64,000 bases of DNA from Prillingera fragicola (GCA_002335605.1 BEDY01000004.1:248001-312000), one strand, 5' to 3'; counted from the first letter of the stretch, positions 1 to 12,061 are shown. Numbers and translations are program-made. Notes: generated from the sequence alone by a model not told the origin.

Positions 1-1379
1 AACCACGTGCCGTGAACATGGTTTGGCCGGTGTCTGCAGAAATTCCCGCAGCAATTGATACCACTCTCAAAGCAGTTGCCTGCTCATCATACTCCAAAAG
101 CCAATCGCCGAATCTTTCTCTGCACAGCAAAGTCAACTCCAAGATCGTTGCTAATCACGGCTGGCATGGCCGAAATGGTGCCCGAAAGTGGCGCACGCAG
201 ATGGCCAGTCCGTCTTTCCGAATTGAGCAACCCCTTGCCCTTGCTACGCTTTTCTGTGCCTCGTTGCGTTCTGACCCCTACTGTTTTTGCACTATTCACC
301 AGAACGGTGGAACAAAGGAAAGCAACAGGGCACAATGGCTGCACTGGCTCTGTCTGGCGCACAAAACGAGTGCATAAAACACGCATGTGCCTGCGCGTTG
401 TGGACCTTGTGCGACCCTCGAGCTGGAGCTGGACAGCGATTGCCGCCCTCACAGGGCATGCATGTGTTTGTTCACCTTGTCACGCTCTTATTTCACGCTC
501 TTATTCCAATCAGCAGCAGCCGCTACCAGTTAGGGCTAATCAACCAAGCCGGAAGGCTGGCCAAGAAACCCTGGTGGTTGACAAGCAAGGTCGGCTCTTG
601 GTTGTTCTGCAGCCACACACCAACCTGTTCCTGCATATCACACACGCAGATCTTGGGTCACCGAAGCGGGGCAGATAGTCTGGACCTTGTGTCAGGATAT
701 GCCATAGAACGGCATCCTGCAACAGGCTGTTCCTCTGCTTGCATGCCTATTCAAATCGCGAATAGGGGCCCCGACTGCAGAAACGTGCAACGTTAACTGG
801 GTCCCAATGGTCCGCAGCTTACGGGATGCTTATGGCATAATCTCAGACCACTCTCAGGGGGGTGGATCGACAGGGTTTGGCGTGTTTTTTGGCCCAGATG
901 ACGCACATGCATGCTTCGCTGGAGCCCCGTGGCTGGAACATATACTTTGCTGGAAAGGGTTGCGGTAGTGGTGGGCACAGCGCTGAAAACGAGTTCCAAG
1001 CCAGACAAAGACGCCAACAGTAGTCTGCTCAGGCAAGAATTGCTGTCGTTTCTGCGTCTCATCACACAAATGTTCCCATTATGATACATATGAGGTAGAT
1101 AGGTACAGCAGTTGTTGGCAAGTAATCAAGACCAGGAGACATTACAGCAGCCGGAGCCGAATTGCGTGAAAGCATCGACTCATGACTGTTCAACTTGGCG
1201 TAGTTGGCCGACTCATACCCAAAGGTGTGTGAACATGAGTGTTACTGGCGCCGAGACACAATGTGGCACCCTGTTAGCACGAGCGTGGCAGTTGCCCAAG
1301 AGAGCAAGACGAACGAATGCTCTCTGCGCCTCTTGTCGTGACCGAAAACTAGAATGTCTAGCAGCTGCTCAGGCATTGT
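1..1379. other. No recognisable gene (left edge)
   Basis: Open frames up to about 207 codons occur on both strands, but none has a recognisable domain or convincing splice structure. The only protein-like scrap is a C-x2-C-x6-C stretch on the + strand near 1310-1355, resembling half of a Zn2Cys6 cluster with no second half. I read this stretch as intergenic, or as the flank of a gene outside the window. Confidence 0.5.
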
Positions 1380-2068
1380 CTAGTATTCCGTAGCAGATAG
1401 GCTGAACTGAACACCTTTGCCAGCAAAGTGTCGTGTCAACTCGGTCGCTTCCGGTGCGACATAGTCGGTCTCGGGGACGATGGTGAACGACTCTGTATAG
1501 CACGTATCCAAGGCAGGACCCCTGGGATGATCAACGGCTGCTGTTGGTACTGTAAACTCACCCTGTGATCCGCATAACATATGCTTTGAGTCGAAAGTGG
1601 CCCAAAATATTCAAGCTGACCTCGGGAAAGATGAAATAGACCCCTACATCTCCTCGCTCGTCCTCTAGGTCTTGTGGTGCCGCAATGCACGAGCCATATA
1701 ATGGATTGTGACGGCTTCCTTCTATTCTCACAATCTGTGCGTCGTCCCCGCCAGGTGTCTGGAGCGTAATATGGCATACCAAGAAGGGCAACTCGTCGTA
1801 ACTTGGATTGTCAGCTTCCTCGTGGCTACATTCTGTTTTGGCTCACGGCGTTATCAATTGATCGTCCTTGTCCCAACAGTCCAGCTGAATGATAAGAGGC
1901 GGGGCTATTGGCAAGCGTGATAGATGGGTGCGAAACGCTGCACCTCGTTCGGGGTGTTGAATGACGGTTATCCTATATGTCCTGTTTGTACTCAGCTACC
2001 GTGTTTGTCGTCCCCACGCATAGTACTCACCGACCATAGGAAGGAAAGTCGGCCGTGCCAAGATCCAT
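1380..2068 (-). CDS. Velvet-domain regulator, four exons, about 184 aa
   Basis: The velvet fold is an NF-kB-like DNA-binding module that forms homo- and heterodimers controlling development and secondary metabolism in fungi. Proposed exons, in transcription order, are 2031-2068, 1847-1981, 1562-1801 and 1380-1521. They are joined by introns of 49, 45 and 40 nt with GTGAG donors; the 45 nt intron has a CTGAC branch site. All phases agree and give 555 nt. Seen in the product: the N-terminal box TVIQHPERGAAF followed by PIAPPLIIQL, the PFLVCHITL strand, LYGSCIAAPQDLED, then YFIFPEVSLNILGHFRLKAY, and a C-terminal LTRHFAGKGVQF block. These are the successive conserved blocks of the family. The protein is almost only the velvet domain, so it resembles the VelB/VosA/VelC size class rather than the longer VeA. 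Which member it is cannot be told. An additional upstream exon is possible. Confidence 0.82.
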
Positions 2069-3556
2069 GGTCTATGCCCGTGCTGTGACTGTCGGCGCAG
2101 CCACGGGCACGGTTTCTGGCTTGAAGTCACCAGAGGAGTGGAAGGCACTTGAGATCGATAAACTGGAAAGGAGTTAATATCGTGTTTCCGGCTGGTGGAC
2201 GGGAGAGAATGCGTGGATCGCGAGCGTGGTGACCGAAGACCTTAATTTGAGGGTCAGGGCGTGTGGAGGTGATTGGCGCCAAATGGCCCAGTCGCGGCAA
2301 GGGTACAGAGAAACACACACAGATGGATGAAGTGGACAATGGACAAAGCTTTGAAAGGATGCGCTGGCCCTCAATGAATGATGGCGCGCAACTGGTGACG
2401 CAGCAAGGCTTGTGGTTCTCATTGTCTCATCTCTGGGCCAGTTGTGGAACAGGCAGGGAGTGGAGTGCGATGGGGCATCGGCGCCTGCCACGGAGCCGTT
2501 AAGCTGGGAGGGCCACCGTACTGCCGACACAGGACACAGGGAAGGAGTGCGAGCGCACACCTCAAAGACGTGCGGGGAATGGTAGGCAGGGGAGGGTCGC
2601 CAAAGGGAGAAGGACGTTGAGAGGAGGGGGGGGGATTTTAGACATTTCGAAACCAGGGAGACCGGTGGACACTCCAGCAAGGGCAACAGCAGCGCAAACG
2701 GGAAGGTGGTACCAGACATTCCCCTTGATGCTTACCCGACCCGACTGATTGGGTCGAACTGGTGACAGTTTCCGCAGCTCAAGCATCACCTGCTGTGGGG
2801 AGTAACCTGCTTGCATGGCTGTTCTACCGGATCAACCAGCAGAGGGGACGTCACCCAAGCCGCCGTGACATCTGCATTGGGTGTGGCGGTTCCGAGGAGA
2901 GGGACCAGCAGATTGGGCCCGACAGAACCAGGCCCGATCCGGGTGCCACGGCACTCAGGTGCTTGCATCCAGACCCGAGCCCGGCTCACTGGGTCACGCA
3001 TGGGGTTAGGGATAGTGGAAGGAAACCAGAGGAAGACGACGGTACGACATCGGTACGTCAAAGGGGAAAAGACAGCACGTACCTTGGTCGTGCCGTTGTC
3101 CAAAACGCGGCGGTCGCAGACGAACGAAATGATGCTTGCAGCCCTGGGACCTGATCTAAACTCAATACGGCAAGTTTCCTCCTCCCCGGGCAGGGCGTTG
3201 TGGACGTTGTTGTGTGTGCAAGGCAAGTGTCGAAAGCAGCAATGCAATTGCAAGTCAAGCTGGCAGGAGCAAGCTCAAACTGGTAGGATACGAAGTTGGC
3301 GATGGAAACTACTGCTTCACTAGGCCAGACGATGACTCTAGTAAATCGAACAGCTGGGTTTCAAACGAGGGCAGGGAGTGTCTGGGCTTTTGGCTTTTTT
3401 TGAACCAGCCGCCGCAACGCCAAACTGCTAGTTGAAGACGTGCAGAAGTACTGTAGGGGCAATGGTCGTCGCACAGAACTCGAGCAAGATGAAATATAGC
3501 AAAGGGGAAAGACTTGTTAAAATGCCTCGCGGACGTTTTGTACCGCTGGCGTCAAC
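2069..3556. other. Intergenic, upstream of the velvet gene
   Basis: About 1.5 kb without a recognisable gene. Overlapping frames on both strands at 2.2-3.3 kb have biased, proline- or arginine-rich translations typical of non-coding G+C-rich DNA. A G tract lies near 2625-2636. The stretch probably includes the velvet promoter and 5' leader, since developmental regulators often have long ones. Confidence 0.5.
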
Positions 3557-3790
3557 ATGGGTACGCGCCGGCCAGACGATCACTGGTCTGATCAGCAGCT
3601 ATTCAAACAGCTGTTGGCGAGGGAACCCTCAGCCACAAAGGACCTTGTGGAACATCCCTGGGATGCCGTGTCTTTCACGGGCCGGCAGCCGGCAGAGGTG
3701 TGCGCAGAGATCGCAGAGAAGAGCACGCGGTGGCGTCTCGGGCTCAATCTACCGTACCGCTGCAGCGCCAGAGTAGCGCCCAAGCAATAG
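3557..3790 (+). CDS. Possible small Myb/SANT-like protein (77 aa)
   Basis: A short ATG-initiated frame whose translation has the spacing of one Myb/SANT repeat: a Trp followed by an acidic residue and leucines (HWSDQQLFKQLL), then HPWDAVSF and a Gly-Arg turn (TGRQPAEVCAEI) followed by basic residues. If real it would be a small DNA-binding protein. No introns are needed, no coding neighbour supports it, and the tail after the repeat is not distinctive. It could be a chance frame, a gene remnant, or one exon of a longer gene. Confidence 0.33.
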   Translation: MGTRRPDDHWSDQQLFKQLLAREPSATKDLVEHPWDAVSFTGRQPAEVCAEIAEKSTRWRLGLNLPYRCSARVAPKQ

Positions 3791-6130
3791 GCTGATTCCT
3801 AGCAAAGCGCTCCACACGGCAACGTCGGTGATAATAAACTACAGCCCCTTGTTTGAGGCGACGCTTCTGGGACATTGAGCTCAGGGGATGCTTGTACCAC
3901 AGCGACCAGTAATCGAGGCCTCTCTCGAGGAGCAGCAGCACATTGATGGTCAATCTGGGATGACAACTTGGCCGTGTCCCTGAAAACCCCTGTCCACGCT
4001 GTGGCCACGCCGTGAACGATGCTCAGAAATGCCCCGACGATCGGCCTTGGCCCACAGAAGACGATACCAGGAGAAAGGTCCGGGACAACGAACCATGCAT
4101 CCACGTTTAGATTGCGTTTCTTCGGATTATCCCAGCGTGCGCAAGATTGGAGGTCCGCGGCATAGAATAAAGGGTAACATACAACATTGGGAACGCCTTT
4201 CTGATATCAGAACCCGTGAAAGTGCGCCACATACAATTTAACTTCTGCCGCTTAACCCAAGACACTGGCCACTGGCCACTGGGCTGATGCAATTGTCAAC
4301 AGTCACTGCGTCGTCGTGCAAGTTGACTTCATCGGTCACACACAACTAGCCAAAGGCCGCTTGCTCCAGGGCATGCCGAAGCCCTTAACGATGCAGAAGA
4401 TGGGCTGGGGTGGTATGTCGTTGGGCACTAACCGCGGCACTTCCGAGGTCGCAGCTTGTATAAACAGGCCATGTAGCCAAGACACTTTTTTTCACAGGAC
4501 TCCCCCGCGTCGTACTTGCAATCTAGACAGTTCAAGCAAGGCGAAACACAGGAACCTGCCAGCTGCGTAATGGTCTGTAAACTTGACCTGCACCAGCTGA
4601 GGGGAACAAGACCGTCGTACCGTCGTCGTTGTTCTCTGCAATTCTGTGACCCTGGAACCCATGATCACTTGCGATCGGTTCCTCGAGCCTCGGAACCCCA
4701 TGCATTGGTCTGTGATCTGTGGCCAGGTGCCATCGTGCGGGATCCCCTTCATCAGAAGCATGTTCGAGTCTTCTGTAGTAGAAGGAGATGAACGCCGGGC
4801 AATGCCATATTCTGATAGACTAGACATGAGGTGGCGTTGAAAGGACTGGCTAGAGGCTAGAGGCCTCGCTTTGCGTGTTTTAATTGCTGCTGCGCACCGT
4901 TCAGGGCTACCCGGGTGGCGCCGAAGACGACAACGCCTACCTCATCACGTTGTTGTGTTGCATGCCGTTAGATGATTACAGTTAGTGGACCGGAATTCCC
5001 GGCTCTGGTTGCTCTGGTGGGATACAGATTGGATCGGCATTGATGGCCAAAGACCTGCTCATAGCAACCGTGAACCCTGTTCCAGCGATCGCGCCATGTC
5101 TTACTCTCTATGCTTGATCAGAAGAGTTTAAGTTTGACGTACTTTGTTGGGAACTAATCCACGGTGACGTTGGTTTAGGGCCCGATGGGTTGCTCGTGCC
5201 GTGTGTCTGCAGCGTTGTACTGGCCGGCTCGTGCAACGATCTACCGAAGCCACGATCTTGCAGCACTAAGGGCGATGATGCAACTGTCTCTGATTGACAT
5301 GAAATCTTATGAAACGCTGGTTTCCGACCTTCAAAACGCCCAGTCCACTACGCTCAGAGCTGGGGGATCTGCAGTCGGCACGCTCGAGCAAGCCCAAAGA
5401 CAACACGTTGCTCTAGCCCCCTAGTTTATCACAGGCGACGTGGGTACCTCAGGATGATTGAAGGGCGTTCCAAGTTTCAAGACCACGAGAAAGTGTTTGA
5501 CACTCGTCATGCCAATGAGATGCAGTGGACGCAATGTTGAGCGCAGTGCAAAGTCGACGGATCGAGCAACTTCTGCCTCACGCACCTCACGCGCCTCACG
5601 GCAGGTGGCAAGCAAGTGCAGACTGTACTATTATCAGATAATATAGCCGGCCTTGGCTGTGAACCAATGCGTAAGCTGGTATGAGATGTCTGCCTCCCCT
5701 ACGACGAACCGCCCTCTGAGGGTGTCTACGGTCTGTCCTGCGGGGTGCCGCGCTGCAAAGCGTCGGTCTGGCCGTGTGTTTCAAAAGCCCGCCACAGCAG
5801 TATCTGCTAAAAGAAGCAGCAACCGCGAGAAGGCGGGGGGACAAAACGCACGGCGTACCAATTTGAAGAAGAGAACTAAAACGAAACAGTGGTTTTATCT
5901 AGGTGTGGGCCAGACCGCGGTTGGGATAAACGCAAAATAATACAGGCGTAAATAATCTGTTCCATTTGGTTCCGCTGCCACGACGCGTTCGGGAGGGCAC
6001 CGTGCGCCTCCAGTGCGGTCATCGTGCACGACCAAGGTATAGCGGGTAGCAACGACCTCGCAGCTCTCTTACATTGCGAACGCATTCTTTCCACGACTCT
6101 TATTACCCCTCACACATCAAAGACTGCATC
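3791..6130. other. Long gene-poor stretch before tropomyosin
   Basis: About 2.3 kb in which I could not support a gene. All frames are short and lack recognisable motifs. The last 200 bases contain CT-rich tracts such as CTCTCTTAC and run directly into the tropomyosin start, so they probably hold its promoter and 5' leader. Confidence 0.5.
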
Positions 6131-7119
6131 ATGGTGAGTTCTCTTGCTCTGATTCCCGTGGACCAGCCGCTGGGTGTGGATCGCATAACCATTGCCAACA
6201 CTGTGGTTTCCCAAGCATCCCCTGTTGCGGTGCAGCATGGCAGCAGCAGCGCCGCCACCGACCTTGCATCCTTGTGTTCCACGCTGACATTGCCTCAGGA
6301 CAAGATCAAGGAGGTGAGCGTCAATGGCCTTACAGGCGGGTGCGATGATGCCCGCGCACGACCAAGGGCCTACCCCACCAGCGCACACCGCCACGTCACA
6401 ATGGACTACAATTTCATGTCGCCTGTACTAACCAACCCAATAGCGCTTTGCCCTTCTCGGCCAGAAGATTGAGGCAGCCGAGTCTCGCGCCGAGGAGGCC
6501 GAGGCCGAGAACAAAAAGGTGAGTACATGCTGGTCGTGCTGCATCTTGGCCCCCGCGCGCTGACGCTGTTACCAGCTTAACCAGTCTCTCCTTGAGCGTG
6601 ACCAGGAGATCTCGTCGCTGCAGCACAAGCTCAGCCTCGCCGAGGAGGAGCTTGACAAGGCCGAGGGCAAGGTCAAGGAGCTCAAGGGTGTTGCCGATGA
6701 GGGCGACACCCATCGCACCACTGGCGAGAACCTCGCTCGCAAGGTGCAGCTTCTGGAGGAGGAGCTCGACAAGGCCGAGAAGGACCTCAAGGAGACCACT
6801 GAGAAGCTCCGCCAGGTTGACGTCAAGGCCGAGCACTTTGAGCGCGCCCTTGGTCGTGCTGAGCAGGAGCGGGACGAGCAGGAGGCCAAGTACAACGTGA
6901 GTATCGGCCGTCTCCGACGACGCGTTGCGCCTTATCGTGCATTGAATAGGTGGAGCAGCAGTCGCTAACAACCACACAGGAGGCCGTCGAGAAGTACCAG
7001 CAGTCGAAGCGCGAGCTCGACGAGGTTGTCGCGCAGATGGAGAGCTTGGTACGTGCCTACACATGGCAAAATGCCCTGGTGCCTAGCATGCCGTTCAGAA
7101 TGCTAATCCATGACAGTAA
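6131..7119 (+). CDS. TPM1: Tropomyosin, 161 aa, six exons
   Basis: Tropomyosin is a parallel coiled coil that polymerises head to tail along actin filaments; in yeasts it stabilises actin cables and the cytokinetic ring. Exons are 6131-6133, 6299-6313, 6444-6518, 6576-6896, 6980-7048 and 7117-7119, all with GT-AG introns in consistent phase. The product begins MDKIKER and is a nearly uninterrupted heptad repeat, for example SLQHKLSLAEEELDKAEGK and VQLLEEELDKAEKDLKETTE, ending QMESL. Its 161 residues match the usual length of yeast tropomyosins. Two structural oddities stand out. The first coding exon is only the ATG, followed immediately by GTGAGT, and the last coding exon is only the TAA, immediately after CAG. 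Retention of the last intron would keep the frame open to 7195 and add about 49 non-coiled residues. The family assignment is secure; the exon ends are by inspection. Confidence 0.92.
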
Positions 7120-7314
7120 TTGTGCCCGCCCGCCGCCGAGTGACAGGCATGCCTTGGCGCTGCATCGAGTGGGCCGCCAGTGCGCTTTGGAGTAAGCCAG
7201 CGCTTGGCGCGCTAGACAGCATGAATCGTATGATCAGTGTTCTAATTACTGTCCAAAGAGGCAATGCCTTTCCAATGTCGCTTCAGCAAGCATTCAACCC
7301 GTGTTCTACGTTCT

Positions 7315-8416
7315 CTATCCAACAATAGAACGTATCCGCGTTGATGCGTGCTCTACCAACCGCGGGAGGACATTATACTTGTCTGTTCTGGTCAGAGTGC
7401 CTCTTATCCCCTTGTCAGCCTCCAACCTACCTCCACCAAAGAAGAGCAGGCCATTGTAGATCAAGGCAAGGAGCAAGAAGATGAGCGGCATTTTGGCCGC
7501 GTAGATGAGGTCAGAGGGGCGCACAATCTTCACACCGCCATCGCGCCACTTGCGCAGATTGGCGCCGATGGCAGCTGGCCGGAAGGCGGCAGATCCTACG
7601 TTGCGGGCAATAAACTGATGGGTGGGGACATGGCTGATGGGGTCAGCACGTTTGCAATGATATTGTCTCGACCTGGACCAACGCACTAGATAGCAACGCT
7701 GGGGGTGCTGTATGCGCGCATGGTGACGGCGACTGCCGCTCGACTCAGTGGTCGCACGTATTCGCGAATGTACTCGTCCCCTCGATATGGCACGATCACT
7801 GCTCCCAGTTCGATTTCCTGAGTCGCGTCAGCTTGAACAACCAACAGATACCCTTCAAGGTCGCCGTGAGCACTCACGCCGGCCTGCACGAACTCCTCTC
7901 CTCGGGCCACCTCCTGTACGTCGGCCTGACCAGAGTATGGCTCCCGGGAAGCGAAGTCACTGTCGTCATGAAAGATCATGCGGCTCCATGGCTGAGCCGC
8001 AGCCCCTGCTGCAGCCGACTTGGCATCGGTATCTGTCGAGACATAGATGACGGCTACTTTCTGTCATTGTAAACAGCACGACATGCCTTCTAGACTCACC
8101 TTGTCTCGTTTCAAGGTTTTGGTCAAGTCACGTTGCAAGGTCGCGTGGTCGGCTTATTGTGAGAACCATGTTCGACTCTTACCAAAGGTAACCTACCTGA
8201 GCCTTCCAGACACCCTGCGTACAGCACAACGACCTCGATGTCATCAAAGGCCGACGCAATGTCCATGACAGGGGCGCCATTGGCAGTTTCCAACCTCAGT
8301 CTACGACACGTCAGCTCCCCTCACGTAAACCACACTTACCGACGAAGCAATGGATCCGGCGAGTTGTAGAGACCCGAGCATCCTATCAGATCGGGAGGGA
8401 CTTCGCTGACCGGCAT
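7315..8416 (-). CDS. Thioredoxin-like fold protein with C-terminal membrane helix
   Basis: A multi-exon gene read from ATG at 8416. Successive exons give MPVSEVPPDLIGCSGLY, then IEVVVLYAGCLEGSADH, LQRDLTKTLKRDKKVAVIYV, STDTDAKSAAAGAAAQPWSR with IFHDDSDFA, and later AYSTPSVAIYHVPTHQFIA. This order resembles the nucleoredoxin/tryparedoxin branch of the thioredoxin fold: a VVLYAG strand, an IYVSTD strand, a PW-x-x-hydrophobic segment, and a cis-proline strand (TPSVAIY). The usual CXXC active site is not present; only one Cys (AGCLEG) lies at that position, so a classical disulfide reductase role is doubtful. Near the C-terminus a hydrophobic stretch, MPLIFLLLALIYNGLLFF, looks like one membrane helix. 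Introns are about 35-60 nt with CTGAC-type branch sites. The last intron is uncertain: the final exon may be read through or spliced just after the helix. Function is not known. Confidence 0.58.
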
Positions 8417-8594
8417 GATGTGGATTGATGGATGATGGGCAACTTGGTAGATCGGCGTGGAAATACAAACGCAACCTCCACATCCTCATCGGGCCGGCTC
8501 AGCCGTTAACGTCATTGTTGAGATTGATAACCAAACGCACAATAACAACCACGCCAGAATATTTGATGTAATGCATAATGCGTATCAAGGTCTA

Positions 8595-11500
8595 TCAAGT
8601 GGCTATAAGAGCCGGCCAGCGTGCACGCAGCTCATCGTCACCCTCCAGTAGCGTACCCAGCTCGTCCAACAGCTCTCGCTGCCCCGCAGTGAGGCCAGTG
8701 TCAGGCAACGCGCCAGGCCCAGCACCTCGTGCAACGCGCTTGATTCCTCCCTGAGGGCGCTCGCGCTGATAAGCAAGTTCATCTGCAAGATGAGAAGCCA
8801 GAGTATCCGCCAACGCTGTGTCGTTATCTCCTCCGGTCGCGTCGAGATCCAACAGCGTCGCGCGGATGAGCGAATGCAAGGCCTGAGCGGCGAATGGCAG
8901 CGGTGGAGGCGGCTGAACGGCTGGGTTCCCTGTACCTGTCAAGAGCGCTGCAGTGGAAGTCGGAGGTTGCGGAGCAGCAGGGATAAAGGGCGACCTCGAT
9001 CCAAACAGAGTTGGAACGTAACCGTCGATGAGCGCAAACGCGAGCGGCACGGGGTTCAACCGAGGAAAGTGCAGAGCACACAATAAGGCAATGAGCTGCC
9101 CGAGCGGATCCCCAGCCGGACTGTCCATGATGGGGGGATAGAGCACTTCTGTTGTGACTTCCAGTGTCCGCAGAGTCCCCTGAACACGCAAAGCACAACC
9201 CAAAGCATCAAGAACGCGGGCTTCCCAGCCGGGAGCAGCGAGCTCGAGGTGGCGAACAGACTGCAGCTCAGAGCGCAGATTTGGCAATGGCAAAACCGGA
9301 TCGAGGTCGGGTACGATGACACTACCATCCGGGCCACCAACAGCCTCAATGCGGGCGCGTACTCCTGCAACATCAAAGTTGGAGCTCTGCAACACCGCCT
9401 CCAAACCAGTGTTTGGCTCCAACAGGCGATTGATGGCGCACGTGTTGGCGCGGAGTAGTGGCTCTGGGAAGGCCGAGTCGAGCACAAGCGTCTGCAATAC
9501 GTTCAAGTGCAAGCCCGAGAGAATTCCTTGCCGCTCAATTTCACCACACAGCCAGCCGACTACTCCACCGAGACACCAACTCAGTAGCGGCTGCGCAAAG
9601 TAGGAAAGACCACTGTGCAGTGTGTCGAGGTCGATTTGCCCCGACATGGCCGCAATGATAGACTGTTGCACCAGGGTTGGTGTCAACAAGCACAACCCCT
9701 GGGCCGATGTGGTGCTACAGTGTCAGAATGCGTTGAACCAGGATGAAGGTTCTACTTACAGAATGATCTCGTCGTCGATACCATCAGAGCCAAACTTAGC
9801 TGTCAGCTTTGATACACTCTCTCACTCACAAGAGCTTTGGCCCATCCATTCAAGTGCGATATCTCTTTATCCGTCAGATCTGCAAGGCTGGAAACTCGAC
9901 GCGAGTTGTAGAGAAGATTGGGAAGCGGCAGCTGCGAGTTAGCAATGGTTTATCTAGTGCAACACCCACATCAAACTGGGCACACAACGCCTCAACTAGC
10001 ACGACTCCTGAGCCAAAGCGGACAAGACTCCTTTGTGGGTCCTCGAGCCGTGCTGACTCGTCTTCGACGCGATCAAGCAGATGGGCGACCAGTAGGTCAA
10101 GCAGCGAGCTGGGGGTAATGTACGTAGTTATCAACGCAATGAGAGACGGCGATGCAGCGAGACGGGTGAACAACTCGTCAGGCGGCTGGGTCTGGGCAGC
10201 ATTTGTGATGCACTGAAAGTCAGCATCGGTCCACGCTCTGCCTACATACCTGCACCAGCTCAGATCCCAGAGTATGAGGGGATCCAGCTGCGTGGGTGAT
10301 AAAAAACTCGAGGGCAGGAAGGTGTGCTTGCGTCACGTTGGTGAGTCGATCGAGCAGGGACTCTCCTGGGGGCCCAGCTTTGACAAGGTTTCCAGTGAGT
10401 TCGATTGTGGCATCCTCATCAATGAGACCGATAGCAGTGTAGCGGCGCGCAGCTGCAGCCTCAAGAGATAACATGAGCCACCCATCCGGCTGGCTATAAG
10501 CGCCAGAGTCGTCCTCAGTCTCGGATTGAGTGAATCGTGTCGTGTAAATCGAGTTGACAGCCTGAAACCAGTCTGCCAGTTCCGTGCTGTGAACAGCAAA
10601 GAGGTTGGCCAAGGCTCCCTGGAAATCAATCTGCCGTTAGCAGAGCTCATCTCACTCGACTCACAGGAAAGGGCCATTTAGGATCAGCATTCTCGCGCCA
10701 CCAGCGCAAAACGACTGGCAGTCCATCGGTGAAAAAGAACAGGGGCTGAGCAGCCAAACTTGGACTCCGAGCCCAACTTGTCAGAATACGACCAAGGGAA
10801 GCCTCCAGGAGCGCTGCCAGAAACTCTTGTGGATCCGACGTGAGAGTGCGTCCTAGGCGGATAATCTGGATGTGATGCGCGGGGGGTTGTGGTGGCTCTG
10901 CCGCGTAGGCAGAGTTGCGAGTCCACCCATGCGCTCGATGACTGTATTCGAGAAGTAACCCAACGCCCTGCTGAAGCGAGAGGGGGCTGGGTCCTCTAAT
11001 TGGGGCCATCGGTGGCAGGATGTTCACTCCCAGGTCGCCAAATTGAGACAGCCCCACATCGCCGAGACCACCACCAAACATGTCAACGTCTGCGTCTGTA
11101 TTCGGAACAGCAGCAGGTAAGGGGAGTTCCTCCATAAGGCCGGCCAGAGACTCGCGCAAAGGCTTGGCCAAGTCCTCTGGGAGAACTGCGCTGAGTTGCG
11201 CTGCTTCTAGTCCCACAGCAAAGGGCGGAGCAGGAAGCGCAGGGATGAGAGAGGTCAAACGGGTGGCAAGACCAAGTAGCGGCGCGGGAGCTGGAGCTTG
11301 AGTGCACTGCCTAAGCAGAGGAAGAATCAGAGTCAGCGTTGGCACCTCCTCTGCGGCTGCCGAGCTACTAGTTCCAATGTCTGGCGCCTCAGGAGGAACC
11401 ACGACAAAGGAAGGCAAGAGATCGCTTGCACCGAGCTCGGACAGGTCGCCCAATAGCGTGACACATATTGAAGACAGCACGGGGGTCGACACTGGCAGCT

Positions 11501-11869
11501 CGGAGCGATGCAAATGTGAGAGTAGCTCGAGTGTAAAGGTGCGGGCGGAGAAGATATGGGTTGCAAGGCCCTGGGCGAGGTAACCGAGTAGCAACGCTGG
11601 TGATCCAGGCTGCAGGATCTGGTGCAATAGGCCCGCTGAGCCTGTCAGTCTAATACTCATAGCTAGATAGATAGATGCTAACCAGCAATGTCTCTGCTGC
11701 TGCTGTCATTGTCGAGACCCTCCTGGGCGGCTCTGCCAGCTATAAGTCGAGCCCACTGGAGGCGCATCAGCTCTTGCAACTGTTATGCAACGGAACGTAC
11801 GCGTTTTGCTGGCACAGCTCGAAAGCTAGCACGGCCTGTAAGATCTCGCAAGCTGAGCTCTGCTGTCAT
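8595..11869 (-). CDS. MED5: Probable Mediator tail subunit 5 (Med5/Nut1)
   Basis: A large helical, leucine-rich protein of roughly 1,000 residues read from the right, with short introns near 9.70-9.77, 10.21-10.26, 10.62-10.66 and 11.65-11.70 kb. Recognisable segments include LTDKEISHLNGWAKAL, an EDPQRSLVRFGSG block, a long exon at 10647-11660, and the C-terminal exon 8595-9695 with SYFAQPLLSWCLGGVVGWL. This pattern agrees with fungal Med5, a Mediator tail subunit that relays activator signals to RNA polymerase II in the nucleus. The match is from overall helical architecture and scattered blocks rather than a short diagnostic motif. The N-terminus is uncertain: the ATG at 11869 is the best candidate, but an intron seems to be needed between about 11.75 and 11.83 kb. 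The start lies 192 bp from the divergent V-ATPase gene. Confidence 0.66.
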
Positions 11870-12061
11870 GCTGCTCTGCTCTAGAATGTGATACTTGGTG
11901 TAGTGGTTGAAGATGACAGTGAAGGAGAGATGAGTGTGGTGCCTGACTGGTTTCGTTCCGCTACCGCCGCCTGACCACCATCGTCCACGAGCGTCACCAC
12001 TGGGCCAACCGATGTCGTACCCTGCAACCACCTCATTCTCTGTCATAGTCGACATAATAAC

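Noticed and set aside
55..678. 207-codon frame on the + strand
   Set aside because: Cys/Arg/Ser-rich translation without domain, splice support or codon bias like the real genes; overlaps equally long frames on both strands.
2174..2719. 181-codon frame on the - strand upstream of the velvet gene
   Set aside because: Low-complexity Pro/Ser/Leu translation with no motif; typical of chance frames in G+C-rich DNA.
6569..7064. Frames on both strands across the tropomyosin exons
   Set aside because: Ser/Arg/Leu-rich shadows of the coiled-coil repeat codons.
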